Shown piece by piece: positions 1-5,280 of a stretch of DNA of 31,050 bases. The first letter of the stretch is position 1. Each line of letters opens with the position of its first letter. The stretch lies in the IMG/VR virus record IMGVR_UViG_3300045120_000380, positions 1 to 31,050 of that record; one strand, 5' to 3'. The notes beneath the pieces are model-generated. The model worked only from the letters and a program-made list of their open reading frames with translations, ran no database searches and had not been told where the DNA came from. Source of the stretch: a virus. The translations under genes and the position numbers were made by a program.

Positions 1-5
1 GAAAT

Positions 6-353
6 TCAGATTCCTGCACCGCCCCCACCCTTCTTCCGACGCCGCTCCCACGTCTTCCGGCTTACCCCCTCAGCCGCCCACGGCTCCCCCTCAATTACCC
101 GCGGCCGCCCACGCTTCCCAACCTTACTCACCGCCGCCCGAGCCCGCTCAAGCCGTTCCTCCCCCGCTAAGAACCGATCCCCTTCGGCCCTAACCGCCTC
201 CTCCCTAACCGTCACAAACCGCCGAGCCCAATTCGAATCCCCCAAAGCAATCTGGTCCTCAAGCCGACCCCCATGCTCCGGCCCATGAAGCTTGAAACGC
301 TCCCCCCTGCCCATGTCGCAAATACCCCATGTCGCAAATATGGCCGCACCCAT
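6..353 (-). CDS. Hypothetical basic phage protein with HTH-like C-terminus
   Basis: 115 residues from ATG at 353 to TGA at 6-8. I do not recognise a named family. The middle (residues about 35-80) is charged and probably helical. The C-terminal part reads GKRGRPRVIEG, then EPWAAEGVSRKTWERRRKK, which looks like a short helix-turn-helix with basic flanks and suggests DNA binding. A second in-frame ATG at 314 would start the protein at MGRGERFKLHG and leave two direct repeats upstream of the gene as possible operators. Neither start has a strong Shine-Dalgarno sequence. The gene points away from the rest of the window and its downstream neighbour lies outside it. A real CDS is likely because the composition is protein-like throughout; the function is unknown. 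Confidence 0.6.
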   Translation of the reverse strand: MGAAIFATWGICDMGRGERFKLHGPEHGGRLEDQIALGDSNWARRFVTVREEAVRAEGDRFLAGEERLERARAAVSKVGKRGRPRVIEGEPWAAEGVSRKTWERRRKKGGGGAGI

Positions 354-365
354 TTATGCGACAAA
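311..365. promoter_or_regulatory. Direct repeats TATTTGCGACATGG, possible operators
   Basis: Two exact 14-bp copies (CCATGTCGCAAATA on the plus strand) lie at 311-324 and 327-340, 16 bp apart. A related inverted half-site, TATGCGACAAA, lies at 355-365. They overlap the 5' end of the minus-strand gene whose start is at 353 or 314. Spacing of about one and a half helical turns and an opposing third copy fit protein binding sites, but no binding protein can be assigned. Confidence 0.4.
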
Positions 366-770
366 CTTGCCACCCTGGCAAGCCTCCGCCCACCCCTCCC
401 AACCCATTACACACTGGCTGATGTGAATTAGGAGAGGAGGGGGCGAGGGTGATGGGGCCCCCCGGCGCTGGTTCCGGTCGAGGGGGTGGTAGGGGGGCCA
501 AATCGTTTCTGGCAGGGGTGGAGACGGTAGGTCTGACCTGCGGCAGCGACACACATGCTATCCACATGCAGCGCGACGATGCGACTGTGACATCAACCAT
601 ATCAATGGCTTAGCTCACGATACACTGTGATGTTTAATCACATGCATGGTGGATTGAGGCTGTATTGCCCAGCCACGGCGCGGAGTTTAATTGGGGCAGG
701 AATGTTTGAGGCGCGGGCAGGTTTTAGGCTGTTTGCCCTGGCGGCGATTAATTAAAGTGGAAATAATATG
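366..770. other. Non-coding stretch, G-rich and with one inverted repeat
   Basis: I see no convincing gene here. Reading frames that cross it have low-complexity, unprotein-like translations. It holds several G-runs on the plus strand (439-443, 447-449, 454-457, 482-486, 492-497) and a 17-bp inverted repeat at 626-642 (TGTGAT, 5-nt spacer, ATCACA). The region separates two minus-strand units, so it could carry the promoter of the gene ending at 6, but no clear -35/-10 pair was found. Confidence 0.4.
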
Positions 771-1049
771 TCAGTTGGAAGAATTAGTTGGAGCGATGAG
801 AGAAGCTCGGTTTGGAGAGCATCGGATGACATGGTCGAGTTTAGAGATAGCGGTAGCGAGACTGTTGGCTCTGAGGCGTTCGTTTTCGAGCATGAGTGCG
901 CTGGCTGCGTTGCGCCAGTAGTCGAGGGCGAAGGAGAGGCGGCGGACTTCGGCCTCGAGTTCAAGCTCGCGCTTGGACTTAGTCGGCTGCTGGCGGATTG
1001 CCTTCAGGGGAATGATCGCCAGGCTGAGGATCAGGCTTGTCAGGCTCAT
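771..1049 (-). CDS. Small membrane-anchored coiled-coil protein
   Basis: 92 residues. Residues 1-20 (MSLTSLILSLAIIPLKAI) form one hydrophobic N-terminal segment. Residues 25-65 are charged and heptad-like (KRELELEAEVRRL, then LMLENERLRAN), predicting a coiled coil. The ATG lies inside the upstream gene, giving an unusually long overlap of 71 bp. An N-terminal anchor plus coiled coil resembles the plan of an inner-membrane spanin (Rz-like), but no lysis gene is adjacent, so this is only a possibility. It is the third gene of a minus-strand operon starting at 1513. Confidence 0.6.
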   Translation of the reverse strand: MSLTSLILSLAIIPLKAIRQQPTKSKRELELEAEVRRLSFALDYWRNAASALMLENERLRANSLATAISKLDHVIRCSPNRASLIAPTNSSN

Positions 1050-1272
1050 GAGCGGCTCCCTTGGGCTCTTGGGATGCGGCGATGGTCTTCGTGGCTTCCG
1101 ATAGGGCGCTGGCGGCTGTGCGCCATCGTATGGCCTCCTCGGGCGGTATTTCGCCAGTGAGGAAAGTGTCAGCTTTGCGCTGGCATTCGCGGCGAAGGGA
1201 TTCGAGGAGGGCTTCCGGTTCGTTGAGCTCGATCAGAAGGCGCGAATGCTCGGCCATCTCTTTGTCATCCAT
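979..1272 (-). CDS. Hypothetical soluble helical protein
   Basis: 97 residues, ATG at 1272, overlapping the end of the upstream gene by 8 bp, which suggests translational coupling. The first two thirds are charged and helical (MDDKEMAEHSRLLIELNEPE at the start), with a central EEAIRWRTAASALSEATKTI segment. The C-terminal 25 residues are rich in Pro, Asp and Gly and probably disordered. No transmembrane segment or known motif was recognised. The operon context is small phage accessory genes only. Confidence 0.6.
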   Translation of the reverse strand: MDDKEMAEHSRLLIELNEPEALLESLRRECQRKADTFLTGEIPPEEAIRWRTAASALSEATKTIAASQEPKGAAHEPDKPDPQPGDHSPEGNPPAAD

Positions 1273-1513
1273 GGGAGTGAGCCTTCGCCCTCTTCATTTG
1301 ATCGAGCGCATAGTCCTCAGTCCTATCTGGACGCCCGTTAGTCGACTGCATGACGAGAGCGTAGCCGACGGGTTCGCCTATCGTCATGGGGTCGCCGTCG
1401 GGATGGCAGGGGTATGGGTTGTCGAAAGCCCAAAACTCATGCGGGCCGTTCTTCCATAACCATAGTTTCTCATCGGCCATGAAATAGCCCCGGACGGGAT
1501 CAGCTCTTTGCAT
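1265..1513 (-). CDS. Hypothetical phage protein, Trp-rich N-terminus
   Basis: 82 residues. The sequence has a strongly protein-like core, KLWLWKNGPHEFWAFDN followed by PYPCHPDGDPMTIGEP, rich in Trp and Pro, then a charged C-terminus (DYALDQMKRAKAHSHG). ATG at 1513 is used here; an internal ATG at 1480 (MADEKLWLW) is an equally possible start, and neither has a strong ribosome-binding site. It is the first gene of a three-gene minus-strand operon. Its control region at 1514-1600 faces the plus-strand block and contains palindromes that could regulate both directions. Family not recognised. Confidence 0.55.
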   Translation of the reverse strand: MQRADPVRGYFMADEKLWLWKNGPHEFWAFDNPYPCHPDGDPMTIGEPVGYALVMQSTNGRPDRTEDYALDQMKRAKAHSHG

Positions 1514-1548
1514 CCTAACACATTGATAAGACTAAGGCAAAAAAATAA

Positions 1549-1563
1549 TTGCCAGATTGGCAA
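1549..1563. promoter_or_regulatory. Palindrome TTGCC-AGATT-GGCAA, possible operator
   Basis: A perfect 5-bp-arm inverted repeat with a 5-nt spacer in the divergent region between the minus-strand gene at 1513 and the plus-strand promoter at 1572-1600. The arms are identical to those of the 8958-9604 operators, but the spacer there is 4 nt, so whether the same repressor binds is uncertain. Confidence 0.4.
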
Positions 1564-1571
1564 GATTTTGC

Positions 1572-1600
1572 TTGACCAATGGCGAAAGGCCACCTATGTA
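1572..1600 (+). promoter_or_regulatory. Sigma70-type promoter for the tiny-gene block
   Basis: TTGACC at 1572-1577 and TATGTA at 1595-1600 are separated by exactly 17 nt. Transcription would start near 1607 and read the plus-strand small genes from 1643. The 13-bp palindrome at 1580-1592 fills the spacer, so a bound protein would block RNA polymerase. Confidence 0.55.
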
Positions 1601-1625
1601 GGGCGTGTGAGGTGGCGATAGGCCA
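1580..1625. promoter_or_regulatory. Two copies of 13-bp palindrome TGGCGAWAGGCCA
   Basis: TGGCGAAAGGCCA at 1580-1592 lies between the -35 and -10 hexamers. TGGCGATAGGCCA at 1613-1625 lies just downstream of the predicted transcription start and can be extended to GTGGC-GATAG-GCCAC at 1612-1626. The pair is 33 bp apart, about three helical turns, which fits cooperative binding of a repressor. Three further copies occur at 1954, 2171 and 3095. Confidence 0.5.
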
Positions 1626-1642
1626 CTCCAAAGGAGAGCCCA

Positions 1643-1708
1643 ATGATCGAATTCGCAGTCATCATCGCCTTCGCCGCCTTCGCCGCCTTCACCTCATACG
1701 ACGCATAA
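1643..1708 (+). CDS. 21-residue hydrophobic peptide
   Basis: ATG at 1643 is preceded by a good ribosome-binding site (AAAGGAG, 6-nt spacing) and followed by TAA at 1706-1708. The product is MIEFAVIIAF, then AAFAAFTSYDA, essentially a single membrane-spanning helix. It is the first reading frame after the promoter at 1572-1600. A similar 22-residue peptide with an AFAAF core lies at 2654-2722. The strong ribosome-binding site argues that it is translated; the role is unknown. Confidence 0.5.
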   Translation: MIEFAVIIAFAAFAAFTSYDA

Positions 1709-1751
1709 CCAGAGGGGCCAAAAGCCCCTCCCCTCCCAAAGGAACACGCCA

Positions 1752-1937
1752 ATGACCACAGCAAACAGCGCCTTCGCCCTCTACATCGCCCTTCGCCTCC
1801 GCGAACATGCAAGCGCACTCCGCGATGCTGCCTACTTCCGCTGCGACGTTCGCCACCCTGCCTACCTCGCACACGCAGCAAACATCCGCGCCGCTCTCGC
1901 CGCCGACCTCGCCCGCCACAAAACAATGGCGGCCTAA
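1752..1937 (+). CDS. Small helical hypothetical protein
   Basis: 61 residues, ATG preceded by AAAGGAACACGCCA, a usable ribosome-binding site. The sequence is Ala/Arg/His-rich and helical (ALYIALRLREHASALRDAAY, then HPAYLAHAANIRAALAADLA), with two amphipathic helices separated by a CDVRHP turn. No family recognised. It lies 43 nt after the 21-residue peptide in the same transcription unit. Confidence 0.5.
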   Translation: MTTANSAFALYIALRLREHASALRDAAYFRCDVRHPAYLAHAANIRAALAADLARHKTMAA

Positions 1938-1953
1938 ACCTTGCCCCGTAGCG

Positions 1954-1966
1954 TGGCGATAGGCCA
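1954..1966. promoter_or_regulatory. 13-bp palindrome copy (GTGGC-GATAG-GCCAC)
   Basis: TGGCGATAGGCCA, 8 nt after a TTGCCC hexamer at 1941-1946 and directly before the ribosome-binding site of the gene at 1983. The flanking context CTTGCCCCRTAGCGTGGC is shared with the copy at 2171, so a longer cassette is repeated. Confidence 0.45.
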
Positions 1967-1982
1967 CTAAGGAGAACCGCAC

Positions 1983-2153
1983 ATGACAACCAAACACACA
2001 GCCGAAACCTACCGTGACGGCCTACGCGCCGCCATCGATATGCCGCGCGACAAAGCCAACGAACACGCCCACAAACTTCCCGTTGCCCATGGGGACGCGT
2101 TCCTCGCCGGCTATTATGCCGAGCTTCGCCGTCTGTCCCGTCAAAGAGCCTAA
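1983..2153 (+). CDS. 56-residue hypothetical protein
   Basis: ATG at 1983 with AAGGAG 8 nt upstream; TAA at 2151-2153. The product begins MTTKHTAETYRDGLRAAIDM and ends GYYAELRRLSRQRA. It is charged and helical with no membrane segment. The gene has its own palindrome-bearing control region at 1941-1970, in a pattern repeated for several small genes of this block. Family not recognised. Confidence 0.5.
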   Translation: MTTKHTAETYRDGLRAAIDMPRDKANEHAHKLPVAHGDAFLAGYYAELRRLSRQRA

Positions 2154-2170
2154 GCCCTTGCCCCATAGCG

Positions 2171-2183
2171 TGGCCTTTCGCCA
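2171..2183. promoter_or_regulatory. 13-bp palindrome copy in reverse orientation
   Basis: TGGCCTTTCGCCA is the exact reverse complement of the copies at 1580 and 3095 and sits 8 nt after TTGCCC (2158-2163). That it works in either orientation favours a DNA operator over an RNA element. It lies about 45 nt upstream of the gene at 2226. Confidence 0.45.
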
Positions 2184-2225
2184 CATAACGCGGCTGGCCG
2201 GCCGCAACAGAAGGAATCCGACGAC

Positions 2226-2654
2226 ATGAACTATCACTACGATCCGATCGCCGAGCGCGCCGCCGCATGGGAAACCATGCAAGCCAACAACAAGCGGCGC
2301 GAGGATGAAGAGCGCACGCGACCCTTCCGCTTCGAAGACCTGAACGGTAAGCCCGAGCCCGAAGCTTGGGGACCAAAATACTCCAAGCCGCAGAAAGCAA
2401 GGCGTGTGAATGACGAAACCAACATTCCCACAAACTGCGCCAGCGGCCAGAAGGGCGATTTCAGCGCCGCCAAGCACCGCGCCAAGATAAAGGCTGAGTT
2501 TGCAGCCGTCGCCCACGCCGAACGTCGCGCTTGGGCAAATGGCCTTCCACGGCCTGGCTCCTACAACAAGAAAGACACGATTGTTCAGGCTTACGAGCGG
2601 GCAATGGCCGAAAAGCGCGCCCGCCAGGCCTCCACTATCCGCGAGGCCGCCTAA
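2226..2654 (+). CDS. Hypothetical charged phage protein, 142 aa
   Basis: ATG at 2226 follows AGAAGGAATCCGACGAC, with AAGGA well spaced. The protein is hydrophilic, rich in Arg, Lys, Ala and Pro. Residues 1-30 (MNYHYDPIAERAAAWETMQA onward) are helical, residues 35-60 are Pro-rich, and residues 80-142 form basic helices ending KRARQASTIREAA. No catalytic motif or membrane segment is visible. TAA overlaps the ATG of the next gene, so the two are translationally coupled. A nucleic-acid contact is possible from its charge but not demonstrated. Confidence 0.6.
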   Translation: MNYHYDPIAERAAAWETMQANNKRREDEERTRPFRFEDLNGKPEPEAWGPKYSKPQKARRVNDETNIPTNCASGQKGDFSAAKHRAKIKAEFAAVAHAERRAWANGLPRPGSYNKKDTIVQAYERAMAEKRARQASTIREAA

Positions 2655-2722
2655 TGGGCCCGGAAGCGATCGCCGCGGCCATCGCCTTCGCCTTCGCTGC
2701 CTTTGTTTTCAATCTCGTTTGA
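2654..2722 (+). CDS. 22-residue hydrophobic peptide
   Basis: ATG shares its A with the TAA of the upstream gene (TAATG), the usual signature of translational coupling. The peptide is MGPEAIAAAIAFAFAAFVFNLV, one predicted membrane helix. It resembles the peptide at 1643-1708 in size and in its AFAAF core, so the two may be related. Too short for family assignment. Confidence 0.45.
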   Translation: MGPEAIAAAIAFAFAAFVFNLV

Positions 2723-2801
2723 TCGCGAGCTTATGGCCGCCGGCTCAATATCGACGGCCATCGGCGGGCGATCCTGCCCGATAATGAAGGAAACCGACGA
2801 A

Positions 2802-3032
2802 ATGAAACTGCTTATCACAGCCATTGCAGCCCTCCCATTCGCCACGCCAGCCCTCGCTTGGGACAACAACCAGTTCAGCGACGCCCTGCAAACGTATCAG
2901 GTCGACCAGCAACTGAACAACCTCGCAGCGCAAGCGAGGCGCGATAATCAGAACACATTCAACCAGAACCCCATTTTTCACCAACAGCCCAGTAGTGGAT
3001 GTTCCCCCGCCATGTGGGCTTGGTGCCGCTGA
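2802..3032 (+). CDS. Small secreted hypothetical protein
   Basis: 76 residues starting MKLLITAIAALPFATPALAW, a clear Sec signal peptide with likely cleavage after ALA. The mature part is Asn/Gln-rich and helical (QVDQQLNNLAAQARRDNQNT) and ends with CSPAMWAWCR, whose two cysteines could pair in the periplasm. The start is chosen because the signal peptide begins there; an in-frame ATG at 2784 is possible. The gene is followed by a strong terminator at 3052-3080 and is the last of the first plus-strand unit. Function unknown. Confidence 0.65.
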   Translation: MKLLITAIAALPFATPALAWDNNQFSDALQTYQVDQQLNNLAAQARRDNQNTFNQNPIFHQQPSSGCSPAMWAWCR

Positions 3033-3051
3033 TCAAAAGAGGCCTTGTCAG

Positions 3052-3080
3052 AACCCCCAGACTCAAACCTGGGGGTTTTT
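3052..3080 (+). terminator. Rho-independent terminator
   Basis: AACCCCCAG at 3052-3060 pairs with CTGGGGGTT at 3069-3077 (9 bp, 8-nt loop), followed by TTT and then ATTT. It ends transcription of the small-gene unit 1643-3032. Confidence 0.85.
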
Positions 3081-3082
3081 AT

Positions 3083-3111
3083 TTGACAGGCCTATGGCGA
3101 AAGGCCATTGT
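3083..3111 (+). promoter_or_regulatory. Promoter with palindrome copy at 3095-3107
   Basis: A consensus -35 TTGACA at 3083-3088 immediately follows the terminator. A weak -10 (CATTGT, 3106-3111) lies 17 nt downstream. The palindrome TGGCGAAAGGCCA (3095-3107) occupies the spacer as at 1580, here with matched outer bases (ATGGC and GCCAT). It would drive the gene at 3136. Confidence 0.45.
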
Positions 3112-3135
3112 GGGCAGTGACGAAGGAAAATCTAG

Positions 3136-3387
3136 ATGACCGATATAACGATAACGCCCACGGCCGAGCAAAAACAACGCGTTGAATGGGATTTGATCTT
3201 GCGCGACCTCGAATTGCGCGGCGAGCAGATCCGCCAAATGAAAGCTTTCGAAGGCCGGCGATTGGTTATCCAAGCCGTATCGGCCGCCGCCGCTGTGTTC
3301 ATCGCAGGCGCGGCCGTCGGCGGCCTCTTAATTCACTCGTTCAGTCAGACCGCGCCGATCGTCATTCAACTGGACCGGCAAAAATGA
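3136..3387 (+). CDS. Small membrane protein, one C-terminal TM helix
   Basis: 83 residues, ATG preceded by GAAGGAAAATCTAG. Residues 1-45 are hydrophilic and helical (EQKQRVEWDLILRDLELRGE). Residues 47-70 form one transmembrane helix (VIQAVSAAAAVFIAGAAVGG). The last 15 residues, SQTAPIVIQLDRQK, are polar. It has its own promoter with palindrome. The single helix does not allow a holin call. No family assigned. Confidence 0.65.
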   Translation: MTDITITPTAEQKQRVEWDLILRDLELRGEQIRQMKAFEGRRLVIQAVSAAAAVFIAGAAVGGLLIHSFSQTAPIVIQLDRQK

Positions 3388-3477
3388 TGGTGACATGATC
3401 CGCAGCTCAAAACCCCCAGAGAGCCCACAGGGCGGTTTTTGCCTCTGGACAGGCAAAGTCACCTTGAACCGCCTCAA

Positions 3478-3512
3478 GGCCGCCCACGGGCCTCCTATGA
3501 GGCTTGGCGGCC
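3478..3512 (+). promoter_or_regulatory. Nested hairpin covering the start of the HTH gene
   Basis: GGCCGCC (3478-3484) pairs with GGCGGCC (3506-3512), and inside it GCCTC (3490-3494) pairs with GAGGC (3499-3503) around a CTAT loop. The structure ends one base before the ATG at 3514, and no Shine-Dalgarno sequence is seen. It could restrict translation of the following gene or act as a DNA palindrome bound by its product. Confidence 0.4.
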
Positions 3513-3513
3513 C

Positions 3514-3753
3514 ATGACCGGCGCTGAGCTGCAAAAGGCCCGCAACCGCCTCGGCGTCTCCGGGGCCGAGTTCGCCCGCGCCTTCGACGTCTCGGAACGC
3601 ACCTTGCGCTCCTGGGAGGGCGCAATCCATAACGGCAGACGAGTCCCAGTCCCACGCGCGGTTGCAATCCTGACCAAGCTCGCGCTCAAGAACCCCTCCA
3701 TCCGCCGCGAGCTCGGGCTCGCCAAAGCCAGAGTCGATGCCGAGACCCCGTAA
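3514..3753 (+). CDS. XRE/antitoxin-like helix-turn-helix protein
   Basis: 80 residues from ATG at 3514. The core TGAELQKARNRLGVSGAEF, then ARAFDVSERTLRSWEGA, is a typical XRE-type HTH, with the recognition helix near SERTLRSWE (about residues 27-35). PRAVAILTKLA follows as a packing helix. A farther TTG at 3439 would add a Pro/Arg-rich tail that looks untranslated, so the ATG is preferred. It overlaps the zinc-ribbon gene by 17 bp. No toxin gene is adjacent, so a phage regulator or packaging accessory role is more likely than a toxin-antitoxin pair. Confidence 0.7.
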   Translation: MTGAELQKARNRLGVSGAEFARAFDVSERTLRSWEGAIHNGRRVPVPRAVAILTKLALKNPSIRRELGLAKARVDAETP

Positions 3754-4180
3754 GCCACAGCCACAGGCCGCCCGCAGCGATCTGCCCTTCCTCGCCGTCT
3801 GGAGTTTGCGCGCGGGCAAGGTCATCGACCCAACCATGAATGAGGCCGAGGTCGAAGTCGGCGGCCTCAAGCGCAAGGTCGGCCTCTGGCACATGCACTT
3901 CCGCCACAACGGCGGCTCCTGGTCCTATTTCCTCTGCCCGCATTGCGGCCGAAAATGCCAGATCCTGCGCCTCTGTGACGGGCGCATCGTCTGCCGAAGC
4001 TGCGACGGACTCCCCAATGAACGCGTCAAGGACATTGAACGCTTGCGCCAGAAGCTCGCCAAGTCCAGCCTGCATGAGCGCAGCTCGCTCGAAATCTCGC
4101 TCAGGCGCGCCCTGATCGCCGAACGACGCGAAAGACTCAAAGGATGGCCGCCCAAAGGCCCGAAGGGGATCGGTTCTTGA
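3737..4180 (+). CDS. Zinc-ribbon hypothetical protein
   Basis: 147 residues. Two CxxC knuckles are visible, CPHC (about residue 67) and CRSC (about residue 86), the usual four-cysteine zinc-ribbon arrangement. They follow an aromatic strand-rich segment (GLWHMHFRHNGGSWSYF). The C-terminal half is basic and helical (SSLEISLRRALIAERRERLK). It overlaps its neighbours by 17 bp and 37 bp, so it is part of one operon with the HTH genes. Nucleic-acid binding is plausible from the ribbon and charge; no enzymatic motif is seen. Confidence 0.65.
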   Translation: MPRPRKPQPQAARSDLPFLAVWSLRAGKVIDPTMNEAEVEVGGLKRKVGLWHMHFRHNGGSWSYFLCPHCGRKCQILRLCDGRIVCRSCDGLPNERVKDIERLRQKLAKSSLHERSSLEISLRRALIAERRERLKGWPPKGPKGIGS

Positions 4181-4449
4181 CCCTGAAAGACCTTGACCCC
4201 GAACGGATCACGGACGAGCTCGTCAAAGCCGAAGGCTCAGTCTACAAGGCCGCCAGGGCGCTCAACGTCAGGACCGGCGAATTGCGCGCCTTCTGCCTCA
4301 AGGACCATCGCCTGATCGAAGCCGCCCTCGAGGCCTCCGAGCTCGCCCTCGACAAAGCCGAAGCGGGAATCTTTCGCGCTCTCCGTAAGGGCCAGCTCTC
4401 AAACCGCCTGCAGGCCGCAGCCTTTATCGTCAGACGCCGCACGCGCTAA
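4144..4449 (+). CDS. HTH protein, possible small-terminase-like
   Basis: 101 residues. The segment ITDELVKAEGSVYKAARALN followed by VRTGELRAFCLKDHRLIEAA matches a Fis/terminase-small-type HTH, where a residue pattern of G-S-xx-xAA-xxL-xV precedes the recognition helix. The C-terminal helix (DKAEAGIFRALRKGQL, then AAAFIVRRR) is like those of phage DNA-packaging HTH proteins. No large terminase follows: the next gene, 5 bp away, is convergent. The packaging call is therefore tentative; a phage DNA-binding protein is the safer description. Confidence 0.5.
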   Translation: MAAQRPEGDRFLTLKDLDPERITDELVKAEGSVYKAARALNVRTGELRAFCLKDHRLIEAALEASELALDKAEAGIFRALRKGQLSNRLQAAAFIVRRRTR

Positions 4450-4454
4450 GGCAT

Positions 4455-4706
4455 TCACCTATGCTCGAACTTGTCGAGGCTCACTTCTGCCTGAATGCCG
4501 ACTTTGTTCAAGGCATCCCTGACCGCAGACAAAACATCGTCACAGCCCGTTTTGCCAGTAAGCCCGTTGTACCATTTGCGGCCATTGGCCGCCTGTATCG
4601 AGCCAGCCTGCTGTCCCGGAATGCCGGTCTGATAACTCGCGTTCTCCGGAAGGGCGTCTTTGATGATGACTCGCAGGCTGTAAGTTGGGTTGAGAACCGC
4701 CAGCAT
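4455..4706 (-). CDS. Hypothetical 83-residue protein
   Basis: ATG at 4706 overlaps the TGA of the upstream gene by one base (TGATG), so translation is coupled. The protein begins MLAVLNPTYSLRVIIKDALP and ends DDVLSAVRDALNKVGIQAEV. The composition is that of a folded domain, with a central IPGQQAGSIQAANGRKWYNG turn-rich part. It is the last gene of the minus-strand unit starting near 8460 and converges with the HTH gene ending at 4449. No family recognised; it could be a partner of the Ig-like protein upstream. Confidence 0.6.
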   Translation of the reverse strand: MLAVLNPTYSLRVIIKDALPENASYQTGIPGQQAGSIQAANGRKWYNGLTGKTGCDDVLSAVRDALNKVGIQAEVSLDKFEHR

Positions 4707-5278
4707 CACGGAACCGCAATCGCATTGGACGGAGGAGCCGCCGTCGAGCCGGTGGCGTTTGTGGCTGTCACCACGGCCGTAATCTGCTTGCCGCCCGTGT
4801 CGGCTGATACCAGCGTATACGTCGCCGCAGTCGCGCCGCCGATCGCCACGCCATTGCGATACCAGGCGTAAGCATAACTGGTCGGTGTTCCAGCCCAGTT
4901 CCCCTGCGTGACCGAACACACCGTCCCCACCACCGGGGGCGAGGCGTTGGCCGAAGCATAGGGCACATCGATGTTGCCGGGAGGCGAAAGCACCCCGATC
5001 ACCCCGTCAATCGCCGCAATCATCGTGGCGGCTGACAGATTGCCGGCCTTGCCGATGTTGACCAGGTTGCAAAGGTCGCGGGTCAAGCGCGACTGGCCCG
5101 GCGCGGCGTCGCTCAACAGGCCGGCCGCCGGAGTCTGAATCGTCCGGTCATGCGTGGTCGCGTCGCTCGCCAGCGCAGTCGATACCGCCTGCATCTCGGC
5201 GCTCAGATTGGTGTTGGCGTAGTGGATCTTGGCCAGAAGAACGACTTCGCCTTGGAAGTCTGGGTAGCGCATGCTCAT
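4706..5278 (-). CDS. Ig-like-domain phage protein
   Basis: 190 residues. Residues 1-95 are mostly helical, starting MSMRYPDFQGEVVLLAKIHY. Residues 105-190 form one bacterial Ig-like domain with the usual pattern: QGNWAGTPTSYAYAWYRNG, then GATAATYTLVSADTGGKQIT and VTATNATGS. Such domains are common as surface-exposed add-ons of phage virion proteins, so a decoration or tail-associated role is likely. It sits between a proline-rich protein (2 bp upstream) and a small coupled gene. No signal peptide is seen. Confidence 0.7.
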   Translation of the reverse strand: MSMRYPDFQGEVVLLAKIHYANTNLSAEMQAVSTALASDATTHDRTIQTPAAGLLSDAAPGQSRLTRDLCNLVNIGKAGNLSAATMIAAIDGVIGVLSPPGNIDVPYASANASPPVVGTVCSVTQGNWAGTPTSYAYAWYRNGVAIGGATAATYTLVSADTGGKQITAVVTATNATGSTAAPPSNAIAVP

Positions 5279-5280
5279 GA

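Noticed and set aside
225-245. tRNA-like T-loop (ATTCGAATCC)
   Set aside because: No acceptor, D or anticodon stems can be drawn and the site lies inside a plausible minus-strand gene.
430-500. G-quadruplex candidate from several G-runs
   Set aside because: Runs are interrupted by a long C-run and have irregular loops; noted in the gap entry but not claimed as a functional element.
1594-2433. Minus-strand frame of 279 codons
   Set aside because: Arg/Cys/Ser-rich translation antisense to four plus-strand genes with good ribosome-binding sites.
3400-3440. Second intrinsic terminator (AAAACC with GGTTTT)
   Set aside because: The stem is short and interrupted with a large loop; too weak to list next to the clear terminator at 3052.
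4144-4449. Firm small-terminase (terS) call
   Set aside because: HTH pattern only; no large terminase follows and the next gene is convergent.
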